Origin: Bacteroidota bacterium
Lineage (GTDB): Bacteria; Bacteroidota; Bacteroidia; Palsa-965
Assembly: GCA_021299855.1 (NCBI GenBank)
Contig: JAJTEY010000022.1
Span: 1 to 32,450, forward strand
Direction of reading: 5' to 3'
DNA: 32,450 nt
The notes below the pieces were generated by a model that did not search any database, was not told where the DNA came from, and saw only the letters and a list, made by a program, of their open reading frames with translations. Position numbers and translations under genes: made by a program. Position 1 is the stretch's first letter. The number at the start of each line of letters is the position of its first letter. Positions 25,285 to 32,387 of the stretch are shown piece by piece.

Positions 25285-26619
25285 TTATTGACCATCTTTT
25301 CCTCCCGGAGGCGGTGGTGTTGTGGTCGGCCCTGTTGACCCGGGAGCAGGTTGTTCCGTCGGCGTTGTCGGGTCAGTTTGAGGAATGGTTGTACCGGTCG
25401 GGCCGGTTGCTCCCGAAGTTCCTCCGGTATTGGTTGCGCCAGTTGAACTGTTTGTAGGTTTTGGGGAGGTAGCGCCAGTAGCGCCTGTTGTCCCGGTTTT
25501 ACCGGTAACCCCTGTCGGCGACGGTTTGTTAGTTGGAGTTTCTTTTTTAGGTGCAACCGTTGGATTTTCTTCCTGTTTTTCCTCCGGTTGGTTCGGGTTA
25601 TTACCGATTTTAAATTCTTTCGGTTCGTCCTTTTTGGGTTCAGGCGTTGGCTCTGTTTTGTTATTATAAATGAAAAACAGAATTATTAAAACAATGAGAA
25701 AAGCAATGCCGCCAATTAGAAAAAGTTTACTCTTTTTCTTCTCTTCATTTACGGCAGGAATTTCAGCAGTTGTTTCAAACGGATCTTTCTTCGGTGTATT
25801 GATGATTGTTGTTTTACCGGACATGTCGCCGGTATTCACCAGATCGGCAGGATTCATGTCCACGAACACACTGGCAGTAAATGGACTTGATGTAATTTCA
25901 ATCAACTGCACCGTAATGTTATCATGTCCTCCCGCTGCTTTCGCTGCATTAATTAAAGTTGTGGCTTGTTGTTCCAGCGAACCTTCACGCAGAATTTTTT
26001 TCATCGATGCATCATTCACCAATCCGCACAAACCATCCGAACACATCATGAACACATCGCCAACTTTGGGCTGAATGGGATGTTCGTTTACGGTAGGTTC
26101 AACATTCGGACGAATGCCTAATGCTTTTAATAACTCGTTTTTTCGCGGATGATTTTCTGCTTCCGCATCAGGAATAATGCCCTGATCAACCAAAGACTGA
26201 ACGAATGAATGATCCTTTGTGATGCGATGCAAACCTCCAGCGGTAAACAAATAGATACGACTATCGCCAACATGGCCAATGTGCACATGATCACCATGAA
26301 CGACTAAAACTGTACATGTAGTTCCCATTCCTTTTAGGTTGGGATCCATTTGCGCTGTGGCATAAATCTGTTCGTTCGCAAATTGAATAGCGGAAGAAAT
26401 ACCGGAAGGAATATCCGTCAAGTCCTGACTATCCATAAATTCAAGAATACTCTTGACCGCAATTGATGATGCTGTTGCGCCTCCTACGTGTCCGCCCATG
26501 CCATCGCATACCACGAATACATAACCATTCCGCGTTTGTCCGGATCCCATAGAATCTTCGTTGGCTTTGCGCACCAAGCCAACGTCTGTAAGACCGAATT
26601 CTTTAAGTTTTTCGCTCAT
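25285..26619 (-). CDS. PP2C-type phosphatase with membrane span and Gly/Thr tail
   Basis: A 444-residue protein. The PPM/PP2C catalytic domain (about 5-242) has its metal-binding motifs: VRKANEDS, CDGMGGHVGG (D39), HVGDSRIYL (D119), MCSDGLCGLV (D195) and GGHDNITV (D233). It removes phosphate from Ser/Thr and is the only phosphatase in the locus, hence the likely opponent of the three kinases. A linker with GKTTIINT (T270/T271) and FETTAEI leads to one membrane span (about 299-318). The outer part is low complexity: a Pro/Glu/Lys stretch, then about 370-444 rich in G-x-T/G-A-T units, collagen-like in look but irregular. Such a tail may span or bind the cell wall; no fold is predicted. Confidence 0.93.
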   Translation of the reverse strand: MSEKLKEFGLTDVGLVRKANEDSMGSGQTRNGYVFVVCDGMGGHVGGATASSIAVKSILEFMDSQDLTDIPSGISSAIQFANEQIYATAQMDPNLKGMGTTCTVLVVHGDHVHIGHVGDSRIYLFTAGGLHRITKDHSFVQSLVDQGIIPDAEAENHPRKNELLKALGIRPNVEPTVNEHPIQPKVGDVFMMCSDGLCGLVNDASMKKILREGSLEQQATTLINAAKAAGGHDNITVQLIEITSSPFTASVFVDMNPADLVNTGDMSGKTTIINTPKKDPFETTAEIPAVNEEKKKSKLFLIGGIAFLIVLIILFFIYNNKTEPTPEPKKDEPKEFKIGNNPNQPEEKQEENPTVAPKKETPTNKPSPTGVTGKTGTTGATGATSPKPTNSSTGATNTGGTSGATGPTGTTIPQTDPTTPTEQPAPGSTGPTTTPPPPGGKDGQ

Positions 26620-26624
26620 GCAAA

Positions 26625-28193
26625 TTATAGATGGAAGGTGAATGCAACATCACCCAGTAAAACATGATCCGCATCATTGAGCGGATGCGTTCCGCTAATT
26701 TTTGTCCCGTTAACTTTTACACCATTAGAGCTGTTCAGGTCGCGTATATAATACTTTCCGCCTTCATAAGTTACAACGGCATGCTTGCGTGAAACCGTAT
26801 TGTGAGCAAAAACAATATCTGCTCCGGCTTCACGGCCAATAATTATTTCAGGTTTGTTAATTTCCAGTACACCGCCAAATTCTTTCGCAGTTACAATTCG
26901 TGCAAATGAGCCACGGGCGCGCATTTCATGAATAAGTTGTTTTTCCCTTTCCTGCTCATGTTTACGACGCTCTTCTTCCTGCTGCTTTCTTTTTTCCTCC
27001 TCGGTCTGTCGCACGATGTTTTCAAGATGCCTATCCTGAGCTGCAATTTTTTCTTCTGCCTGACGTTGCTTTTCCTGCATGCTTTTCAAATTCTTCTGAC
27101 GCAATGCTTCTTCCGCCGCAATGCGCTGTACACGGGCTTTATTCCATTTAAAGCCGGCAAAAATTAAGCCGATAAATGCAACGCCCAATAGAATGAACAA
27201 GAGTTTATTTTCTTCGAAACGATCTGCAAAAGTTGGCGGAGGCGCAGTGTATGAAAACAGAATTGATTGTCCGGTTTTTGTTTTTAAAACAGCACTGTGA
27301 TTTTTTCCATCGCGTGAAGAAGCGGCAGTATAAGAAATCGTGTACTCAGATCCTGCCAATCGTTGAGGAGCGTTTTTAATAAACTTGATCAACTGCTGAA
27401 CAACATTTTCTGCGTTGTTTCCGTCTGTCCACATCGTTTCTCCGAAAGAAGCATCCACCACATCTTTAATGGTGTATTTATCTTTCATGCCGATGTCATA
27501 ACGCAACGAGTAGATCGGAATGTTTAAAGCAACAGCCTTATCACTCACGGATCCTGCAGTCTGGCGCGTATCGAAGATGTTGTAATACTCATCAGATAAC
27601 AACAGAATAATTTTCTTCTTGTCTGTTTTATATTTTTCGAAATACGATAACGCTTCATGCAAGGCCAAAAATATTTCCGAACCTTGATTCTGATTTGCTA
27701 AGGCACTTGGTGCCGTTATTGCATTTACTTTTTCTTTTACGACATCAGGTTTGTTCGTGAATTCCGGTTGTGCAGGATATAATAATTGATCATTGCGATA
27801 CCAGTCAAACGTGACTACAGCCATTTCGTCTATTGCGCCCAACATGCCGCTCATCGCATTGCTCAATACGCCTTTGAAAAATTCACGTTGCATCGCGCGT
27901 TGGGGCAGATAGTGATTTTCCATAACAACAAGTATGGAAAGTCCCTGATCGTCGGGTTTCGCGGGTTTCGAAGCGAAAGTAAACGTGCAATTCGCGCCGT
28001 CTTCAACTATGAAGAAGTCGCTGTTGTGTGAAACGGGATTGCGATCTGTTGCAACAAGTTTAACGGACGGAAAGCTATCCGCGCTTACGGATTTAAACTG
28101 AACCTGCGCGTATAGTGGCATGCAGAGGAAAGCCCACAGCACAGCAAGGCATCCGAAGCGCCGATAGCGTTCCAAGCAGAACGTATTTCGCAT
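26625..28193 (-). CDS. vWA-transmembrane-coiled coil-FHA protein
   Basis: A 522-residue protein with a signal peptide (1-29), then a vWA-like domain outside the cytoplasm (about 84-275). The MIDAS DxSxS position reads VVMENHYL, so the metal-site aspartate and serines are missing; the downstream LLLSDEYYN (198-205) is the only family-like acidic strand. A membrane span (about 331-349) is followed by a highly charged Glu/Arg/Lys coiled coil (about 355-425) and a canonical FHA domain (about 445-522: IIGREAGADIVF, VSRKHAVV, SSNGVKVNG). Phosphopeptide binding inside the cell is therefore tied to a ligand-binding domain outside. With the next two genes it resembles the vWA-PP2C-kinase (TerY-P) triad known from tellurium-resistance loci. 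Confidence 0.88.
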   Translation of the reverse strand: MRNTFCLERYRRFGCLAVLWAFLCMPLYAQVQFKSVSADSFPSVKLVATDRNPVSHNSDFFIVEDGANCTFTFASKPAKPDDQGLSILVVMENHYLPQRAMQREFFKGVLSNAMSGMLGAIDEMAVVTFDWYRNDQLLYPAQPEFTNKPDVVKEKVNAITAPSALANQNQGSEIFLALHEALSYFEKYKTDKKKIILLLSDEYYNIFDTRQTAGSVSDKAVALNIPIYSLRYDIGMKDKYTIKDVVDASFGETMWTDGNNAENVVQQLIKFIKNAPQRLAGSEYTISYTAASSRDGKNHSAVLKTKTGQSILFSYTAPPPTFADRFEENKLLFILLGVAFIGLIFAGFKWNKARVQRIAAEEALRQKNLKSMQEKQRQAEEKIAAQDRHLENIVRQTEEEKRKQQEEERRKHEQEREKQLIHEMRARGSFARIVTAKEFGGVLEINKPEIIIGREAGADIVFAHNTVSRKHAVVTYEGGKYYIRDLNSSNGVKVNGTKISGTHPLNDADHVLLGDVAFTFHL

Positions 28194-28840
28194 TATTGTG
28201 CGCTTTTAAACTTAAACGTTGTATTGGCTACTTTAATCGTGTCGCCGTCGTTCAAGTCGTACGGTTTACCTATTTCTAATTCTTCGTTGTTCAGGAATGT
28301 CGCGTTAGCAGCCATTTCGTCTTTGATGAAAAACTTGCCTTTCTTGCATAAAATAGTAACGTGCTTTCCGGACACGGCAGCATCATTCGTGATAACAATG
28401 GAATTGCCCGGATCGCGACCAATGCTGTTATTTCCTTCATAAATACGGAAATCTACGCCCATCGGATCAATGGTGTACGATATCAACCATCCGGTAATCA
28501 TGCGTGTTGCGCGAGGATTTTCAGCAACGGTATTTCCTGTTTCGTCAATCTCTAAGCCCTGAATAAAAGTGCGGTTAAGATCTTTTGCAGGTGTTGCAGG
28601 TGTGTTCGGATTAGCACCTGAAATTTGTGTTTTGTCCGGTGTAACGGTCGGGCCGTGTCCACCGAATATCTGTGTCTTGGCAGCATCGAGTCCACCTTGC
28701 GTATTTTCAAAGTTACCGCTGATCATAGTCTTGTCCATGTTGCCGCCTTCAGAGCCGGACGCAGACTTTGGACAATACGGACATTCTTCCAACGATTCCT
28801 TATAGAAGTGACCGTTGTTGCAACGCTTAAAACCTTTCAT
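28193..28840 (-). CDS. Zinc-ribbon-FHA protein with repeated threonine motifs
   Basis: A 215-residue soluble protein, first gene of the operon. The N-terminus is a zinc ribbon (C7, H11, C20, C23; CPYC). A Gly/Pro/Thr-rich linker carries four motifs of the form K/R-T-x-I-x-G (T38 in DKTMISG, T56 in KTQIFG, T71 in DKTQISG, T91 in NRTFIQG). The FHA domain (about 127-212) has SIGRDPGNSIVI; the usual SxxH is SGKH, and the asparagine after the beta turn is kept (ATFLNNE). In mycobacterial GarA a single N-terminal phosphothreonine binds its own FHA domain and shuts it off; four such sites would allow graded or intermolecular binding. It ends 1 bp inside the vWA gene start (TAATG). Confidence 0.9.
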   Translation of the reverse strand: MKGFKRCNNGHFYKESLEECPYCPKSASGSEGGNMDKTMISGNFENTQGGLDAAKTQIFGGHGPTVTPDKTQISGANPNTPATPAKDLNRTFIQGLEIDETGNTVAENPRATRMITGWLISYTIDPMGVDFRIYEGNNSIGRDPGNSIVITNDAAVSGKHVTILCKKGKFFIKDEMAANATFLNNEELEIGKPYDLNDGDTIKVANTTFKFKSAQ

Positions 28841-28871
28841 AAATTATTCTTGTTTGGGTTAGGGTTTCCAC

Positions 28872-28889
28872 ACCTGCAACAGGGCAGGC
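28872..28889 (-). promoter_or_regulatory. Hairpin in the leader of the FHA operon
   Basis: On the minus strand GCCTGC and GCAGGT pair around a six-base loop, between the promoter element and the first start codon at 28840. There is no T-tract, so it is not a terminator; a role in mRNA stability or translation is possible. Confidence 0.3.
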
Positions 28890-28899
28890 GTTGTTCTGG

Positions 28900-28907
28900 T
28901 AAATATA
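28900..28907 (-). promoter_or_regulatory. Possible -7 element for the FHA operon
   Basis: Reads TATATTTA on the minus strand, one mismatch from TAnnTTTG, 59 bases upstream of the first start codon. The pth stop lies 38 bp upstream with only a weak hairpin around it (28933-28956), so readthrough from prs-rplY-pth is equally possible. Confidence 0.3.
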
Positions 28908-28944
28908 GTAAATCAGGGATAAAACGTTGGTTAACGGCTAATTA

Positions 28945-29508
28945 TTATTTGCCGTTGAATTGATTCATGGTAAATGCAAGGCCGATAGTTCCAAAACCTT
29001 TAACGGCCTCAACGCATTTTTCCAATCGTTCGGACAACACCTTCTGTTCCTCGCTGTTCCATTTGCCTAAAACATATTCAGCTTGACGACCTTTCGGAAA
29101 ATCATTCCCTACGCCAAAACGTAATCGTGCGTATTCCGCGGTTTGCAATGTTTGTTGAATATGAGATAATCCGTTGTGCCCGCCATCACTACCTTTTGGC
29201 TTGATGCGAATGGTGCCGAAGGGTAAAGCAATGTCGTCGGTGATGACGAGCAAATTTGAAACGGAAATTTTTTCTGCCTGCAACCAATATTGAACAGCCT
29301 TGCCGCTCAGGTTCATGTATGTGGTAGGCTTAATTAAAATAAAGGTTCGTCCTTTGAATTTGTATTCCGTGACAAATGCATGACGATCCTGCCGGAAAAT
29401 AAGACTGGATGCCCTCGCAAGAGCATCCAGTACTTCAAATCCGATATTATGTCGTGTGCCGGCGTATTCATCGCCGATATTACCCAGTCCTGCGATCAGG
29501 TATTTCAC
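28945..29508 (-). CDS. pth: Peptidyl-tRNA hydrolase
   Basis: A 187-residue enzyme that frees tRNA from prematurely released peptidyl-tRNA. The start LIAGLGNIGDEYAGTRHNIGF is the Pth family signature. Catalytic and binding residues match: N10, catalytic H20, N66 (TYMNLSGKA), D91 (ITDDIALPFG) and N112 (SDGGHNGLSHI). The length is typical. It follows rplY with a 9-bp gap. Pairing with the L25/Ctc gene and prs is a common bacterial arrangement and suggests one transcript from the prs promoter. Only a weak hairpin lies around the stop codon, so transcription may continue into the FHA operon. Confidence 0.97.
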   Translation of the reverse strand: MKYLIAGLGNIGDEYAGTRHNIGFEVLDALARASSLIFRQDRHAFVTEYKFKGRTFILIKPTTYMNLSGKAVQYWLQAEKISVSNLLVITDDIALPFGTIRIKPKGSDGGHNGLSHIQQTLQTAEYARLRFGVGNDFPKGRQAEYVLGKWNSEEQKVLSERLEKCVEAVKGFGTIGLAFTMNQFNGK

Positions 29509-29517
29509 GTGCTCGAA

Positions 29518-30102
29518 TTATTTTTTAGCAGCCTTAGCTTCTTCAGCAGGGGTTGCTACGTTACGCGTAGTCTGAATAGTAACGATAGTAACATTCTTGT
29601 TATCCAGGAACGTTAAGCCGTCGATGCTCATATCGGCAACACGAATAGCCTGACCGATGTTCAGGTTTTCGATGTCGATCGTGATCATGTCAGGCATCTT
29701 GTCCAACATGCCGCGAACTTTAAGTTTACGCTGCTTCTTGATCAACTTACCACCGGCTTTAACACCTGCAGAGTTACCTACGAATTTTACAGGAAGGCTT
29801 AAAGTAACCCCTTTGCCCGGAAGGATTTGTAAAAAATCCACGTGAACAAATTGGTCAGTAACCGGATGCGTTTGGTAATCCTGTACGATAGCGGTGTACT
29901 TGTTGCCGTCGATGTCCAGATCAACTGTGCGTACTTCAGGGCTGTTGATCAACCCTTCCAACGCCAGATGGCCTAATTGAAAAGCCACCTGATCAGAACC
30001 ACCGTACAACACACAAGGAACGTTACCGCTTCTGCGGATTTCTGCAGCATCTTTTTTCCCTACGCTCGCACGACGCGAGCCGCTCATTGCTACTGATTTC
30101 AT
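29518..30102 (-). CDS. rplY: Ribosomal protein bL25/Ctc, TL5 form
   Basis: A 194-residue protein of the TL5/CTC form of bL25, the 5S rRNA-binding protein of the large subunit. The N-terminal RNA-binding domain (about 1-92) has GSRRASVGKKDAAEIRRSGNVPCVLYGG and DLDIDGNKYTAIVQDYQTHPVTDQFVHVDF. The C-terminal beta domain (about 95-180) has LPVKFVGNSAGVKAGG and ITIDIENLNIGQAIRVADMSIDG. It ends in an Ala/Lys tail. It is the middle gene of prs-rplY-pth, with a 33-bp gap after prs and a 9-bp gap before pth. In several bacteria it is a general stress protein (Ctc), which may explain its linkage with pth. Confidence 0.96.
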   Translation of the reverse strand: MKSVAMSGSRRASVGKKDAAEIRRSGNVPCVLYGGSDQVAFQLGHLALEGLINSPEVRTVDLDIDGNKYTAIVQDYQTHPVTDQFVHVDFLQILPGKGVTLSLPVKFVGNSAGVKAGGKLIKKQRKLKVRGMLDKMPDMITIDIENLNIGQAIRVADMSIDGLTFLDNKNVTIVTIQTTRNVATPAEEAKAAKK

Positions 30103-30135
30103 GTTGTGATTGTTTATTGGTTATTAATTAAAAAA

Positions 30136-31068
30136 TTACATGATAAAGTGATTGCTGATGGATTCGTAATTCACCACGCGGTGGAATACATCTGCAAACA
30201 TGTTGGCTACGGAAAGCACTTTAATTTTCGGGCTTTCGCGTTTCAACGGAATCGTGTCCGTTACAATTAACTCGGTAATTCTCGATTGTTCGATGATGTC
30301 GTAAGCTTTGCCCGACAATACAGGATGCGTAATCAATGCGCGCACGCTTGCAGCACCTCGATCCATCATCATATCCGCAGCTTTGCACAACGTGCCGCCC
30401 GTATCTACGATGTCATCAATCAAAACAATATTTCTTCCTTCAATTTCTCCGATTGCAGTCATACTATCTACCACGTTCGCTTTAGAACGCTGCTTGTAGC
30501 AAATTACAATCTCGCTTTTCAAATGCTTCGCATAAGCGTTCGCACGTTTTGATCCGCCCATGTCAGGAGCTGCCATCGTTAAATTCGGCAATTGCAAACT
30601 TTCGATATACGGAATGAACATGGTTGACGCATACAAATGATCTACCGGAACGTTGAAGAATCCCTGTATTTGATCAGCATGCAAGTCCATCGTTACAATA
30701 CGATTTACTCCTGCAGCAGCCAACATATCAGCTACCAGTTTCGAGCCAATCGCAACACGCGGTTGATCTTTACGATCCTGACGAGCAAAACCGTAATATG
30801 GAATTACCGCAATAATTTCCTTTGCTGATGCACGTTTCGCAGCATCTACCATCAACAACAATTCAAATAAATTGTCCGTTGGAGGAAACGTACTTTGAAT
30901 TAAAAACACCGTTGATCCACGCACTGTTTCCTCCAAAGAGGTTTGAAATTCTCCATCGCTGAAACGACTTACAGTAAGTTTACCTAAAGGCTGACCATAA
31001 GCAGCAGCGATTTTTTCTCCAATGTAATTGGAGGCAGTGCCGGAAAATATTTTTACTTGTGCAGACAC
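30136..31068 (-). CDS. prs: Ribose-phosphate pyrophosphokinase
   Basis: A 310-residue enzyme that makes phosphoribosyl pyrophosphate from ribose 5-phosphate and ATP for purine, pyrimidine, NAD, His and Trp synthesis. Family motifs: VKIFSGTASNYIGEKIA at the start, PYYGFARQDRK (ATP flexible-loop area), DLHADQIQGFF for the divalent-cation site, and DDIVDTGGTLCKAA, the PRPP-binding loop. The start is GTG (31066-31068), chosen because the family N-terminus begins within a few residues of it and no ATG lies nearby. The promoter element TACCTTTG lies 22 bases upstream. It is the first gene of prs-rplY-pth. Confidence 0.97.
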   Translation of the reverse strand: MSAQVKIFSGTASNYIGEKIAAAYGQPLGKLTVSRFSDGEFQTSLEETVRGSTVFLIQSTFPPTDNLFELLLMVDAAKRASAKEIIAVIPYYGFARQDRKDQPRVAIGSKLVADMLAAAGVNRIVTMDLHADQIQGFFNVPVDHLYASTMFIPYIESLQLPNLTMAAPDMGGSKRANAYAKHLKSEIVICYKQRSKANVVDSMTAIGEIEGRNIVLIDDIVDTGGTLCKAADMMMDRGAASVRALITHPVLSGKAYDIIEQSRITELIVTDTIPLKRESPKIKVLSVANMFADVFHRVVNYESISNHFIM

Positions 31069-31090
31069 GGTATTGTGTGTTGAAGGGCTG

Positions 31091-31098
31091 CAAAGGTA
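31091..31098 (-). promoter_or_regulatory. -7 element for prs
   Basis: Reads TACCTTTG on the minus strand, a perfect TAnnTTTG match. A TTTG (31121-31124) lies 22 bp upstream, close to the -33 spacing. Confidence 0.6.
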
Positions 31099-31270
31099 AG
31101 TATTTCCACGATTTAACCGCCAAAAAATAGCGGTTTTTCGGCGAAAACTGCCAAAATATAACGCATCTTCCTTAAAAAGAAAGTGTAATCGAATTCAATT
31201 CCGGGAAAAGACAACTTTTGATGATGGTCTATTTGATTGAATAACAGCAGATTGTATTTTCCGTGTCCGC

Positions 31271-31411
31271 TTATAAGAAATCCGCAACCGATTCACCGCG
31301 GCTTTGGTGCGCCACTCCTGCTGGGTTGGCAAATGCAGAAGAAATTACCCTGTCGTCGGATGAAATTGTAGGCGTGCCCGGGCATTTCCAAAAACAGAAT
31401 TTTTTATTCAT
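31271..31411 (-). CDS. Possible small ORF, 46 codons
   Basis: ATG at 31409-31411 to TAA at 31271-31273 gives a 46-residue frame beginning MNKKFCFWKCPG and containing SSAFANPAGVAHQSRGE. It lies in the 490-bp gap between prs and the oxidase gene. The opposite strand is also open over most of this stretch (about 31264-31420), so the open frame alone is weak evidence and at most one strand is coding. No family is recognised and no promoter is apparent. Apart from this and an AACCGC/GCGGTT hairpin at 31115-31135, I see nothing in 31099-31510. Confidence 0.2.
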   Translation of the reverse strand: MNKKFCFWKCPGTPTISSDDRVISSAFANPAGVAHQSRGESVADFL

Positions 31412-31516
31412 CGGATATTAACTTCGTTTGGAAATTGATGTCCGCCTGCCTTCAAGCACAGTAATAGTCAATGTTGGCGAATAATTAAACGTCAAGAAAA
31501 TCTTTCATCGGTGAAC

Positions 31517-31524
31517 TATTTTTG
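31517..31524 (+). promoter_or_regulatory. -7 element for the oxidase subunit III gene
   Basis: TATTTTTG, a perfect TAnnTTTG match, 35 bases upstream of ATG 31560. No clear -33 partner. Confidence 0.45.
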
Positions 31525-31559
31525 CACTTCGTTGTTCTATAGGCGAACGTCATCCTCAC

Positions 31560-32180
31560 ATGCAAGTACTCGAGAAACAAGGACGGAAGCATCCGTTAGT
31601 CAATTTGGTCAACTTTGGTTTAGCCGGAGTCACCATGTTGTTCGTCACCTTGTTGGTGTTGTTCGCGTTATCGCATCCGGAGCGCGAGTTGAGTCATCGT
31701 GAATTCCCGCGCATATTTTTCTTAAGCACGCTTATTATTATCGCCGGAAGCTACACGGTAGAACGCGCCTACAAAGGATTTGATGTAGATAACGGCGAAC
31801 AATTGATGAATAATTTATTGCTTACAGCCGGCATCGGTGCTGCGTTTTCTGTCACACAATTTATCGGTTGGAATCAGTTATGGACATCCGGAATAACCTT
31901 GTACGAAGTTGGAGTAGGAGGCAGCACGCACACTACAGCAGCCGGTGCATTTTTGTTTGTGTTATCCGGGTTGCATGTATTGCATTTGGCGGTAGGTTTG
32001 GGTTTTCTGTTTATGGCCATGTTTAAACTGGTGCATGTGCGTCAGGATGCGGTGAAAGCAGTAATTTATTATACCGATCCCGTTGAGCGTGTGCGCATTC
32101 GCATGTTGGCCCGTTATTGGCATTTTCTGGATGTGGTTTGGGTGATTATGTTCTTATTCTTCCTGTGGTTCTTTTTGTAA
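31560..32180 (+). CDS. Heme-copper oxidase subunit III
   Basis: A 206-residue inner-membrane protein of the cytochrome c oxidase/quinol oxidase subunit III family, part of the aerobic terminal oxidase. Five spans are visible (about 18-40, 55-73, 88-106, 126-153, 187-206). Family residues include FFLSTLIIIAGSYTVERA in the second span, TQFIGWNQLW, the SGLHVLHLAVGL segment and RYWHFLDVVWVIMFL at the C-terminus, which contains the lipid-contacting Trp-His pair. It has five spans instead of seven, the short bacterial form. Subunits I and II are not in the window, so the gene stands apart from a ctaCDE cluster; whether it belongs to a caa3- or bo3-type enzyme cannot be decided here. Confidence 0.9.
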   Translation: MQVLEKQGRKHPLVNLVNFGLAGVTMLFVTLLVLFALSHPERELSHREFPRIFFLSTLIIIAGSYTVERAYKGFDVDNGEQLMNNLLLTAGIGAAFSVTQFIGWNQLWTSGITLYEVGVGGSTHTTAAGAFLFVLSGLHVLHLAVGLGFLFMAMFKLVHVRQDAVKAVIYYTDPVERVRIRMLARYWHFLDVVWVIMFLFFLWFFL

Positions 32181-32220
32181 CTACGTGAAAAACAGGTTAT
32201 ACGTCAAGCGGTTTCAATTT

Positions 32221-32253
32221 TTTGCCGGAATTCAAAAACAATACTTATTTTCG
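32221..32253 (+). promoter_or_regulatory. Promoter of the tRNA-Leu gene
   Basis: TTTG (32221-32224), then 21 bp, then TATTTTCG (32246-32253), the -33/-7 pair of the Bacteroidota primary sigma factor with one mismatch. Transcription would start about ten bases before the tRNA. Confidence 0.6.
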
Positions 32254-32270
32254 CATCCCCGTACCGAAAT

Positions 32271-32354
32271 GCCCAGATGGCGGAATCGGTAGACGCGCTG
32301 GTCTCAAACACCAGTGGATTCACTTCCATGCCGGTTCGACTCCGGCTCTGGGTA
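32271..32354 (+). tRNA. tRNA-Leu (anticodon CAA)
   Basis: An 84-nt type II tRNA. Acceptor strands GCCCAGA and TCTGGGT (one G-U pair). The anticodon stem CTGGT/ACCAG encloses loop CTCAAAC with anticodon CAA at 32305-32307. A long variable arm (TGGATTCACTTCCA) and the T-arm CCGGTTCGACTCCGG follow. Discriminator A at 32354; CCA is not encoded. It reads the UUG codon. Confidence 0.97.
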
Positions 32355-32360
32355 CGAACA

Positions 32361-32384
32361 AAAAGCCTCACTAGAGGCTTTTTT
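32361..32384 (+). terminator. Terminator after tRNA-Leu
   Basis: AAAAGCCTC, loop ACTA, GAGGCTTTT followed by more T. It begins six bases after the tRNA and ends four bases before the next ATG. Confidence 0.9.
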
Positions 32385-32387
32385 ATT

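Noticed and set aside
25285-25556. Separate 99-codon minus-strand frame in the phosphatase tail
   Set aside because: It is a shifted reading of the repetitive, GC-rich tail of the PP2C gene.
15319-28840. Type VI secretion phosphorylation locus (PpkA/PppA/Fha)
   Set aside because: No Tss sheath, baseplate, VgrG, Hcp or ClpV gene lies in the window; only the regulatory logic is similar.
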